Source of the DNA: Thioalkalivibrio sp.
GTDB taxonomy: Bacteria; Pseudomonadota; Gammaproteobacteria; SpSt-1174
Reading direction: 5' to 3'
Length of the DNA: 23,308 bases
Assembly (NCBI GenBank): GCA_011046015.1
Contig: DSBO01000044.1
Location: 1-23,308 of the forward strand
Below are positions 16,652-22,583 of this stretch, one piece after another. Position 1 is the stretch's first letter. The number at the start of each line of letters is the position of its first letter. The notes below the pieces were generated by a model. The model saw nothing but the letters and a program-made list of their open reading frames with translations, had not been told where the DNA came from and ran no database searches. The position numbers were made by a program, and so were the translations under genes.

Positions 16652-17047
16652 GTGAGCAACATCGGTCGACAAGGTGGCGCAGGTGGTGTGCGCGGGCGCG
16701 GGCCTGCATGGATCCTGCTGGCCTGGATGCTGGCCGTTGTCCAGCCCTGGCTCATGCTTTGCTGCGAACCGGCGCACGCCGGGCCCGACTCGGCTGCGCC
16801 AGCGGTGTCGGCCGTGAAGGAGCATCCCGCGCCCCATGATGAATCGGGCTGCGACCCGGCCGAGACCTGGCTGATCGAGCAGGGTGTCGCCAAGTTCGAC
16901 AAGTCCGGGTTCCTCGATCTACCCCCGCTGCGTCATTTCGTCGCATACCGGCCTGTGTCGACCGGCGCGCACGTCGGCGCCCGCCCGCTTGCCATCGCGT
17001 CGTCCGGGCGCGATCAGTACCTGCGAACACACCGCCTGCGGCTATGA
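16652..17047 (+). CDS. Small secreted protein of unknown function
   Basis: I do not recognise this 131-residue protein. It begins at GTG 16652 with AGGGGAGG about 9 bp upstream. After a basic N-terminus (to about residue 21) comes a hydrophobic segment (WILLAWMLAVVQPWLMLCC, about 22-40) that reads as a signal peptide or anchor ending near a CC pair. The mature part is small, with one further cysteine (ESGCDP), several histidines (KEHPAPH) and a basic end (YLRTHRLRL). It stands in the middle of the copper/silver cluster. A comparable short exported protein opens the cluster at 9955. An exported metal-linked accessory is possible; homology with the 9955 protein was not seen. Confidence 0.55.
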   Translation: MSNIGRQGGAGGVRGRGPAWILLAWMLAVVQPWLMLCCEPAHAGPDSAAPAVSAVKEHPAPHDESGCDPAETWLIEQGVAKFDKSGFLDLPPLRHFVAYRPVSTGAHVGARPLAIASSGRDQYLRTHRLRL

Positions 17048-17101
17048 GTTCATCTGCACGGGACCTGTCCGTGCGACTCTCTCTGACACCGTTCTCGTCT
17101 C

Positions 17102-17116
17102 GGGGGTGATCCCCCC
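17102..17116 (+). promoter_or_regulatory. Short G/C hairpin in the leader of the Spy-like gene
   Basis: GGGGG-TGAT-CCCCC forms a 5-bp stem at 17102-17115. A second hairpin, GCACGG (17056-17061) with CCGTGC (17069-17074), lies 30 bp upstream. Both lie in the 129-bp gap before the Spy-like gene. Function is unknown; they might be mRNA-structure or weak terminator elements. I see no good sigma-70 pair here. Confidence 0.25.
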
Positions 17117-17176
17117 TTCAGTGGGGTGCCCTGCGCATTCCACGTCTCACATCGTCAACCTATGGAGGGTGACCTG

Positions 17177-17743
17177 ATGAATAATCGATACGTCTACCTG
17201 ATCTCTGGCCTCAGGGCCTTGCTCCTGGCGACGCTCCTGTTCCTGCCACTGTCGGCGATCGCGCACGGCCCGATGATGGGTGGCGGCATGATGGGCCTCG
17301 ACGACGATGCCGACTACGGCATGACTCAGGGTCCATGCCCGGGATTCGGCATGGGTTACGGCCGCGGCATGGGCATGATGGGCGGTATGGGCTATGGCCA
17401 TGGTCCGGGCATGATGGGCGGCATGGGCTACGGCATGGGGTATGGCCTGCAGCAGCTCGAACTCACCGATGCCCAGCACGAGAAGATCGGCCAGATCCAG
17501 CAGCGTATGCGCAAACAGCAGTATGAACGCATGGGCGCCATGATGGAGGCCCGCGAAGCGATGCAGCTGGAGATGCTCAAGGATCAGCCCGATCCAGAGG
17601 CGGTGGCGCGCGCCCATGAGAAGGCCAGCGCCATACGCCGCGAGATGCTCAAGTCGCACATCGAGGCGCGCAACGAGATGCGCGGCGTGCTGAGCGAGGA
17701 GCAGCGTGAACGCATGCGTGGCATGGGTGGCATGATGTGGTAA
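17177..17743 (+). CDS. Spy/CpxP-like periplasmic protein with Met/Gly-rich N-terminus
   Basis: This 188-residue exported protein is related to the LTxxQ family (Spy, CpxP, ZraP), which bind metals or act as periplasmic chaperones. ATG 17177 follows GGAGGGTG and begins a signal peptide ending near LSAIA-H. The first mature 60 residues hold about 14 methionines in MMGG and GMGY units, with GMMGGMGYG repeated twice. Two LTxxQ-like motifs follow, LTDAQ at residues 96-100 and LSEEQ at 172-176, with a long charged helix between (QQRMRKQQYERMGAMMEAREAMQ). Met-rich tracts in this family suit Cu(I)/Ag(I). The protein likely buffers or delivers metal in the periplasm. It is followed by a good terminator. 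Confidence 0.85.
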   Translation: MNNRYVYLISGLRALLLATLLFLPLSAIAHGPMMGGGMMGLDDDADYGMTQGPCPGFGMGYGRGMGMMGGMGYGHGPGMMGGMGYGMGYGLQQLELTDAQHEKIGQIQQRMRKQQYERMGAMMEAREAMQLEMLKDQPDPEAVARAHEKASAIRREMLKSHIEARNEMRGVLSEEQRERMRGMGGMMW

Positions 17744-17750
17744 CGCGTAC

Positions 17751-17780
17751 GGCGGCGCGTCATACGATGCGCCGCCTTTT
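17751..17780 (+). terminator. Intrinsic terminator after the Spy-like gene
   Basis: GGCGGCGC (17751-17758) and GCGCCGCC (17769-17776) form a perfect 8-bp stem with a 10-nt loop, followed by TTTTG. It lies 7 bp after the stop at 17743 and is well placed to end the copper/silver operon transcript. Confidence 0.75.
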
Positions 17781-17812
17781 GTTGGCCTGCGGTCGCGGGC
17801 CGGGGAGGTCCT

Positions 17813-18061
17813 GTGTGGTCTGATGGTGTAATGGGATTCGGGCACGGTCTGTTCGGCCCCTTCATGCTGGTGGTATGGGTGATACTGATCGTCCTGATCG
17901 TGGTCGCGCTGCGATTTCTGTTGGGCACGGGCCGTGCCGGCGGGGGCGAGGACATCGGGGAGCGGCGAACGCCGCTGGACGTCCTGCAGGATCGTTATGC
18001 GCGGGGCGAGATCGATGACGAGGAGTATGAGCGGCGTCGGCGGAAACTGGCTGGCGAGTGA
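17813..18061 (+). CDS. SHOCT-domain small membrane protein
   Basis: The 82-residue protein has one membrane segment near the N-terminus (FMLVVWVILIVLIVVALRFLLG, about 18-39) and a C-terminal SHOCT domain (PLDVLQDRYARGEIDDEEYERRRRKL, about 54-79). SHOCT is a short helical oligomerisation module found at the ends of many unrelated membrane or stress proteins. GTG 17813 is chosen; GGGGAGG lies 4 bp before it, rather close, and an inner ATG at 17831 is the alternative. Small SHOCT membrane proteins are often found beside copper export genes, and this position after the Spy-like gene fits that. Its function is unknown. Confidence 0.85.
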   Translation: MWSDGVMGFGHGLFGPFMLVVWVILIVLIVVALRFLLGTGRAGGGEDIGERRTPLDVLQDRYARGEIDDEEYERRRRKLAGE

Positions 18062-18122
18062 GGCGGGGATGGATTTGCTGCTATGATTCCGGCCTGTTCA
18101 ATCGGTTTCGAAAAGGTGCATC

Positions 18123-18341
18123 ATGAAAGTCGACATGGGTGACGAAGGTCTGAATATTCTGGATGTGAGCCGCGACCAGGTGGCCCTGCTGGCCGAGGCG
18201 CTGAAGGAATCCCCCAACCAGCAGTTCATGGACGATCCGGACCTGCGCAAGCTCTACAAACTGCTGTCGGTGCTCCAGTCCGACCTGTGGGACGACATGA
18301 CCAGCGGCAAGTTCGACTTCTCGGCCTACAAGCGGCAATAG
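18123..18341 (+). CDS. Small acidic protein of unknown function
   Basis: This 72-residue protein is not one I recognise. It is acidic, with no signal peptide or membrane segment, and appears mainly helical. Recognisable stretches are LDVSRDQVALLAEALKES, then FMDDPDLRKLYKLLSVLQ. AAAAGGTG lies before ATG 18123 as a weak Shine-Dalgarno. It follows the SHOCT gene by 61 bp on the same strand. The gap includes a possible -10 (TATGAT, 18082-18087) but no clear -35, so it may have its own promoter. No role in the copper block can be shown. Confidence 0.6.
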   Translation: MKVDMGDEGLNILDVSRDQVALLAEALKESPNQQFMDDPDLRKLYKLLSVLQSDLWDDMTSGKFDFSAYKRQ

Positions 18342-18441
18342 CGCGCCTGCGGGTCTGTCCGTCACCGGCCGGGCTCGATAGAAACCTTTCATATTGTGTG
18401 CTATTTAATCGATGTCCCTACCGTATCGAGGAAAGCCGCTC

Positions 18442-19005
18442 ATGAGAATGACTACCGCCGGATTCGCATTGCTTGCCGCTGTGGGTGTGTCGTCGGCGCA
18501 GGCCGCGGAATGGACGACCCTGCCGTTCAAGGACCCGTCATGGAGCCCGGACTTCACTCTGGCACTGACCGTGGGTTCGATGGATCCCGACGTCGATGGC
18601 GTGGACAGCGGTACCGCCACGGGCGCGCAGCTGTCGCTGAACTGCCCCTAGTTCAAGCCGCCCCGGGGCATGATCCGCCAGCAGTTCAACTATAACCGTT
18701 TCGACGAGGACGGCCTGGAGATCGCCACGCTGGAGATGAATCCCCGCTATTACATGGGCGAGGGTGACCTGACCTTCGGCGTGGGTCCGGGCATCGGCTA
18801 CGTCTGGGCCGAGGCCGATGCGGCTGGCGTGGACGAGGGCATGTGGGCGCTGCAACTCGGGGCTGACATCGAATACCGCAGGGGCGCCCTGTATCTCGGA
18901 GCGGGCACGCGCTATCAGCTCACGCAGGATGAGGAGCTGGGCAACACCGGCGAGAAGGGCGTGGACAACGGGCTGAGTACGGTCAAGGTCGGCGTGAATT
19001 TCTAG
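18442..19005 (+). pseudogene. Outer-membrane beta-barrel-like protein interrupted by in-frame TAG
   Basis: Two open halves in the same frame are split by a single TAG at 18649-18651 (codon 70). The first half (69 codons) starts at ATG 18442 behind GAGGAAA and has a signal peptide ending SAQA-AEW. The second half (after ...LNCP-stop) runs from about 18652 to 19005 and ends in VGVNF, a typical beta-barrel C-terminal phenylalanine. Alternating hydrophobic strands such as GDLTFGVGPGIGYVWAEAD and ALYLGAGTRYQLT support a small barrel of about 187 residues in total. Codon use after the stop is normal, so the mutation is recent, is read through or is a sequence error. TAG is used as the normal stop by several neighbours. 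An internal ATG at 18670 lacks a signal peptide, so a separate second product is unlikely. Confidence 0.75.
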
Positions 19006-19057
19006 ATGCTGGCCGGCGGGGTGCACCCGCATCTTCCCCAGCGATCACCACAAACCC

Positions 19058-19088
19058 ACGGGCCGCCATCGCGGCCCGTTTTCCTTTT
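19058..19088 (+). terminator. Intrinsic terminator after the interrupted barrel gene
   Basis: ACGGGCCGC (19058-19066) and GCGGCCCGT (19071-19079) form a perfect 9-bp stem around CATC, followed by TTTCCTTTT. It is 53 bp after the pseudogene stop and just before the end of the convergent gene at 19102. Confidence 0.85.
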
Positions 19089-19101
19089 CAGGCGCCGCTG
19101 A

Positions 19102-19611
19102 TCAGGCGGCGGTTTTCTGTTCCCCCTGGGTGAGGCGCAGGAAACCGCCCAGTGCCAGCAGCAGCACGCTGGCGCTGATCACGATGGCAACCGGGTAATA
19201 GAGGTTGCCGGCCATCTCGAGCTGGCTGTACTTGATCACCATGATCAGTCCTTCGAGCACCAGCGCGATGCAGACCACGGCGACAAAGCGCGTGATCGAG
19301 CGACGCACGGCCTGGAACATGCAGCCTCCGCCGTCGGCCGAGTATTCCTTGCTGATGCCGATGCCGAGCTCGAAGGTGGCCAGGGAGATCACGGCGGTGT
19401 TGATGGATTTGACCAGCCCGGAGATCAGTGCGCCTTCGCTGCCGAAGGCCTGGGTGAACTGAACGATGGCGACTACCGCCAGTGACACGGACAGGGTCAG
19501 GAACAGCGTCGAGAACATGATGGCAATGAGGCTGCGGAGCATGCCCAGGTGGTGGGATACACCACGGGTACGTTCCGGTTCGGATGTCAGGTCGAGTGGA
19601 TTGGTCAGCAT
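19102..19611 (-). CDS. Four-helix membrane protein of unknown function
   Basis: This 169-residue protein starts at the ATG at 19611 (MLTNPLDLTSEPERTRG), which has AAGGAG 9 bp upstream. The longer frame to 19755 was rejected because it lacks such a site. Four hydrophobic segments are visible: IAIMFSTLFLTLSVSLAVVAIV, INTAVISLATFELGIGI, FVAVVCIALVLEGLIMVI and YYPVAIVISASVLLLALGG. A short loop (SKEYSADGGGCMFQAVRRS) lies between helices 2 and 3. There are no catalytic or ligand motifs that I recognise. It stands alone, convergent with the interrupted barrel gene. I do not assign a function. Confidence 0.75.
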   Translation of the reverse strand: MLTNPLDLTSEPERTRGVSHHLGMLRSLIAIMFSTLFLTLSVSLAVVAIVQFTQAFGSEGALISGLVKSINTAVISLATFELGIGISKEYSADGGGCMFQAVRRSITRFVAVVCIALVLEGLIMVIKYSQLEMAGNLYYPVAIVISASVLLLALGGFLRLTQGEQKTAA

Positions 19612-19939
19612 GATGGTCACTCCTTGCAGTTCTTGTCGTAATTGGGCAGGTGTCCTGTCGAGGTAAGAACGCCGGTGTGCCGGTCGGTTCGGTACCCCCG
19701 TGTGACGCCCCTCACAGGCAGCGATGTCGGCGTGGGGATTTGTGAGCGTGGCCACAGGTCGCTAGCCGATGGGGGGCTAAAAGAGGTCTGGCGGTATCGG
19801 AATGTCCCGACGCTGACGCCGTGAGGGATGGGTGACAGACCGGGCACTTCGGTCAACGCACTGGCATCAAGCCTTCATACCCCTGTCACCTGGTCCCCGG
19901 ACAATCACCTTCCCACGCAGCGAGCAAATCGGAGGGATT
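19612..19939. other. Spacer between divergent genes, 328 bp
   Basis: This gap divides the minus-strand membrane protein from the plus-strand Cys-rich small gene and must hold promoters for both. I see GGTGACAG (19831-19838) mirrored by CTGTCACC (19883-19890). I also see GTGTCCTGTC (19650-19659), identical to the first ten bases of the large palindrome at 20170. No convincing sigma-70 pair, RNA gene or additional reading frame was found. Confidence 0.4.
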
Positions 19940-20170
19940 ATGTTTCAGCAGACGCAGACTACCCTGCCGGCCAGTCACCCGGCCCGCGAGGCACGGACGG
20001 CCGGGCTGGCCGCCAAGGCCATGTGGATGTCCCATCGCGAGATTCGCCTGGTGCAGGCGGCGCTGGGCGAGGAACCCTGTTGCGGCACGGACCAGCGCCT
20101 GGCCTGCGAAAAGGCCGACTGTCCCTGGGAACGGCGCTGCAAGGGCAGCCTTGCCGAGTGGCTGCGCTAG
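19940..20170 (+). CDS. Small Cys-rich protein of unknown function
   Basis: The 76-residue protein starts at ATG 19940 after a good GGAGGG. It has no signal peptide. The second half is a cysteine cluster: CC (in EEPCCGTDQ), then C (RLACEK), C (ADCPWE) and C (RRCKG), five cysteines in about 21 residues. The CPWERRC pattern looks like a small metal or iron-sulfur site. The first half is Ala/Thr-rich with a basic helix (MWMSHREIRLVQAALGEE). I do not recognise the family. Its stop codon touches the left arm of a perfect palindrome. A redox or metal-responsive role is possible, given the metal-rich neighbourhood, but is not shown. Confidence 0.65.
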   Translation: MFQQTQTTLPASHPAREARTAGLAAKAMWMSHREIRLVQAALGEEPCCGTDQRLACEKADCPWERRCKGSLAEWLR

Positions 20171-20208
20171 TGTCCTGTCACGCGTCTTAATGACGCGTGA
20201 CAGGACAC
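20170..20208. repeat. Perfect 17-bp-stem palindrome between convergent genes
   Basis: GTGTCCTGTCACGCGTC (20170-20186) is followed by TTAAT and then by its exact reverse complement (20192-20208). The first G is the last base of the TAG of the Cys-rich gene, and the SDR gene ends 4 bp beyond the right arm. There is no T-tract on either side, so it is not a classic terminator, but it would be a very strong bidirectional RNA hairpin. It could also be a binding site or a repeat element. Confidence 0.7.
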
Positions 20209-20211
20209 CCG

Positions 20212-21057
20212 TTACTGATTCTCCGATTTCGATATCCGCGCGAGCAGCGCGTCCAGCGTCCGCGTGGAGAGCAGCCGGCGCAGGGTGCCGAAGAGGTAGG
20301 TGGGGAAGGTGACGTAGTAGCGCGCCCGGGGACGGCGGTGCTCCAGGGCGTGAACGACCTTTTTCAGCACTGCCTCCGGCGGCAGTGTGAACGGTGCCGC
20401 CGGCCCCTCCTTGGTCAGGCGCCGGATCGCGCCCTGGTATTTCTCCCGCCAGACACTGCGCTCGGTGTCGATGTTGGCCTTGAGCTTTTCGAAGGCATTT
20501 GCGCGAAAACGGCTCTCGATGGGGCCAGGCTCGATCAGGCTGACATGGATACCGGAGCCGCGCAGCTCCAGGCGCAGGGTGTCGGAGAGCCCCTCGATGG
20601 CGAACTTGCTGGCGTTGTAGGCCCCGCGAAACGGCAGGGCGACCAGGCCCAGCACCGAGCTGTTCATGACGATGCGGCCGTGGCCCTGCCGGCGCATCAC
20701 CGGAATCACCCGGTTGGTGAGCTCCAGCCAGCCGAGCACGTTGGTCTCGAACTGCTCGCGCAGCACCTCCCGACGCAGGTCCTCTACCGCACCCGGCTGC
20801 CCGTAGGCGCCATTGTTGAATAGGGCATCCAGTTGACCGTCGGTGCGGGCCAGCACCTCGTTGACGGCCAGGGCGATGGAGTCGCTGTCGGCCAGGTCGA
20901 GCTGCAGCGCCTCGAAGCCCTCCGCGCCGAGCCGCACGACGTCCTCGGCCCGGCGGGCGGTGGCGAACACGCGCCAGCCGCGAGCCCTGAGGCCGCGGGC
21001 CACGCACAGGCCGATGCCGGAGGAGCAGCCGGTGATGAGGATGCTGCGGTCGACCAC
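20212..21057 (-). CDS. Short-chain dehydrogenase/reductase
   Basis: SDR enzymes are NAD(P)-dependent oxidoreductases of varied substrates. The 281-residue protein has the classical N-terminal cofactor site TGCSSGIG (about residues 9-16), followed by ARR as an NADP-type basic site. The NNGAYG segment replaces the usual NNAG, MNSS supplies the catalytic serine region and YNASK (about 144-148) is the YxxxK active site. PGPIESRF follows. Length and the extra C-terminal segment (FPTYLFGTLRRLLS) fit extended-tail SDRs of this type, often annotated as oxidoreductases of lipid or retinol-like substrates. It starts at GTG 21057 and lies 10 bp after the DsrE-like gene on the same strand, so they are likely cotranscribed. 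Substrate is unknown. Confidence 0.9.
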   Translation of the reverse strand: MVDRSILITGCSSGIGLCVARGLRARGWRVFATARRAEDVVRLGAEGFEALQLDLADSDSIALAVNEVLARTDGQLDALFNNGAYGQPGAVEDLRREVLREQFETNVLGWLELTNRVIPVMRRQGHGRIVMNSSVLGLVALPFRGAYNASKFAIEGLSDTLRLELRGSGIHVSLIEPGPIESRFRANAFEKLKANIDTERSVWREKYQGAIRRLTKEGPAAPFTLPPEAVLKKVVHALEHRRPRARYYVTFPTYLFGTLRRLLSTRTLDALLARISKSENQ

Positions 21058-21067
21058 CGGGGCAGGC

Positions 21068-21445
21068 TCAGTAGGTCAGCGTCAGCACGCCGTCCTCGGC
21101 GGCCTCGCTGATGAAGGCGGCGCCGCCGCGCGGGCCGTCGAGTTCGGGGATGGCATTGGTCTCGTTCAGCTCGTTCTCGTCCATTGCACCCGCGCAGACA
21201 TAGAACTTTGCCCCCGCCTCGTGGGCGTCCTGCATGAAGGAGTAGAGGGACTTCTCGCCCGCCGTGCCGGGGTACAGGGCGTCGGCGAAGCCCCTGACCA
21301 GGAACTTGGCGCTGGGCCCGGCGAAGTAGATCTCCACCTCCATGTCCATGGCGGCGGCCACCGTGGCCTGGAAGAACGGTGCACCGAGTGTGCCCGGGCG
21401 TTCCGGATTGACGTTCAGCAGCATGATGATGAGCTTTTCGGCCAT
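21068..21445 (-). CDS. DsrE/DsrF-like family protein
   Basis: The 125-residue protein belongs to the DsrE-like fold. It has the strand MAEKLIIMLLNVNPE, the helix APFFQATVAAAMDMEVEIYFAG and the segment AKFYVCAGAMDENEL, with one cysteine in the usual active position (about residue 86). True DsrE is a sulfur-carrier subunit of DsrEFH in sulfur oxidisers. Isolated single-gene paralogues like this one are common and their role is not settled; the window holds no dsr operon. AGGGGG stands 6 bp before ATG 21445. The SDR gene follows on the same strand. It could be part of a sulfur-transfer pathway or an unrelated stress protein. Confidence 0.82.
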   Translation of the reverse strand: MAEKLIIMLLNVNPERPGTLGAPFFQATVAAAMDMEVEIYFAGPSAKFLVRGFADALYPGTAGEKSLYSFMQDAHEAGAKFYVCAGAMDENELNETNAIPELDGPRGGAAFISEAAEDGVLTLTY

Positions 21446-21485
21446 GGATCCCCCTTAGATGTTGCGAGCGAGGGGGCAGAAACCA

Positions 21486-21516
21486 TTGGAAAAGTGCAAC
21501 GCCGCCCTCATATAAT
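21486..21516 (+). promoter_or_regulatory. Sigma-70-type promoter of fmdB operon
   Basis: TATAAT at 21511-21516 is a perfect -10 box. TTGGAA (21486-21491) is the best -35, with a somewhat long 19-bp spacer. It lies 39 bp before ATG 21555 and would serve fmdB, DUF502 and possibly aspS. It is in the divergent gap with the DsrE-like gene. Confidence 0.6.
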
Positions 21517-21554
21517 TGGGCGCTAATATTGGCGTATTTTCGGAGAAATGGGAA

Positions 21555-21827
21555 ATGCCGATCTACGAATATCAGTGCGAAGCCTGTGACGAGCAGATGG
21601 AAGCCATGCAGAAGATGAGCGACCCGGCGCTGACGGATTGCCCGAAGTGCGGCAAGCCGGCGCTCAGGAAGCTGATCTCCGCGGCCGGATTCCGCCTGAG
21701 CGGCGGCGGCTGGTACGAGACCGACTTCAAGACCGGCAGCAAGAAGAACGTGGCCGAGAGCAGCTCGTCCGGCGACTCCGGCGGTGGTCATGCCTGCGGT
21801 TCCGGCGGGTGCGGCAGCTGCGCATGA
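21555..21827 (+). CDS. FmdB-family zinc-ribbon protein
   Basis: The 90-residue protein starts with MPIYEYQC, the canonical FmdB start. CxxC pairs (CEAC near residue 9 and CPKC near 29) form a zinc ribbon, and the rest is a Gly/Ser-rich tail with HACGSGGCGSC. These proteins are small putative regulators; the best-known member was linked to fmdA regulation in Methylophilus. GGAGAAA lies before the ATG; the frame upstream to 21516 was rejected because MPIYEYQC is the family N-terminus. It starts the conserved fmdB-DUF502-aspS string. Confidence 0.93.
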   Translation: MPIYEYQCEACDEQMEAMQKMSDPALTDCPKCGKPALRKLISAAGFRLSGGGWYETDFKTGSKKNVAESSSSGDSGGGHACGSGGCGSCA

Positions 21828-21852
21828 TGCCAGTGCCGGTTGAGGCTGGCAC

Positions 21853-22479
21853 GTGCTGAAGCGCTACCTCATCGCCGGGCTGCTGGTCTGGGTGCCCCTG
21901 GGGATCACCTTCCTGGTGATCCGGGCCCTGGTCGGGGTCATGGACCGCACCCTGTTGCTGTTGCCGCCGGACTGGCGTCCCGAGGCCCTGCTGGGCTTCC
22001 CGGTCCCGGGGCTCGGGATCGTCCTTTCCGTGCTGGTGGTGCTGATCACCGGCATGGTGGTGGCGAACCTGCTTGGACGCAAGCTGGTAGAGGGCTGGGA
22101 GTCGCTGCTCAACCGCATCCCGCTGGTGCGCAGTATCTACTCGGCGGTCAAACAGATCCTCGAGACGCTGTTCGTCGCGGGCGGAAATTCCTTTCGCAAG
22201 GTGCTGATGGTCGAGTACCCGCGGCGCGGGCTCTGGACCCTGGCCTTCCAGACCGGCAGTGGCACCGACGAGGCGCACGACAAGGCGGGCCACCGGCTGG
22301 TGACCGTGTTCGTGCCCACCACGCCAAACCCCACCTCGGGCTTCATCATCCTGGTGCCGGAGGAGGACATCATCGAGCTCGACATGAGCGTCGAGGACGG
22401 GCTCAAGCTCATCATGTCGCTGGGGGTCGTGATCCCGCCCCCGCGCGCCAAAGTTGCGCCCGGCAAGACCAATTCGTAA
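21853..22479 (+). CDS. DUF502 membrane protein
   Basis: The 208-residue protein is a DUF502 member: two N-terminal membrane helices (YLIAGLLVWVPLGITFLVI and GIVLSVLVVLITGMVVANLLG) and a soluble part with RIPLVRSIYSAVKQ, FRKVLMVEYPRRG, LVTVFVPTTPNPTSGF and MSVEDGLKLIMSLGVV. The function of the family is unknown. GTG 21853 begins the conserved N-terminus, 25 bp after fmdB. The arrangement before aspS is widespread in gammaproteobacteria. A terminator-like hairpin stands between this gene and aspS. Confidence 0.93.
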   Translation: MLKRYLIAGLLVWVPLGITFLVIRALVGVMDRTLLLLPPDWRPEALLGFPVPGLGIVLSVLVVLITGMVVANLLGRKLVEGWESLLNRIPLVRSIYSAVKQILETLFVAGGNSFRKVLMVEYPRRGLWTLAFQTGSGTDEAHDKAGHRLVTVFVPTTPNPTSGFIILVPEEDIIELDMSVEDGLKLIMSLGVVIPPPRAKVAPGKTNS

Positions 22480-22531
22480 GATTCCCGCCTTCCCGCGTCG
22501 ATTGTCGAGCCAACGCGGCAACCAATTTCTC

Positions 22532-22569
22532 CCGTGGCGCCCCGGGGCGGTCACGGTCTTTCTGTTTTT
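22532..22569 (+). terminator. Terminator or attenuator hairpin before aspS
   Basis: CCGTG (22532-22536) pairs with CACGG (22552-22556), and inside it CGCC pairs with GGCG around CCGG. TCTTTCTGTTTTT follows. It ends 14 bp before ATG 22584, so it could end the fmdB-DUF502 transcript or act as an attenuator within an aspS leader. The stem is interrupted by a G/GT bulge. Confidence 0.5.
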
Positions 22570-22583
22570 GGGGTAGGCCTATC

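Noticed and set aside
18649..18651. Amber codon as an alternative genetic code or selenocysteine/pyrrolysine-type recoding
   Set aside because: Several nearby genes use TAG as a plain stop (nitroreductase, def, the DUF2231 gene, the Cys-rich small gene). No recoding machinery is visible, and selenocysteine uses TGA.
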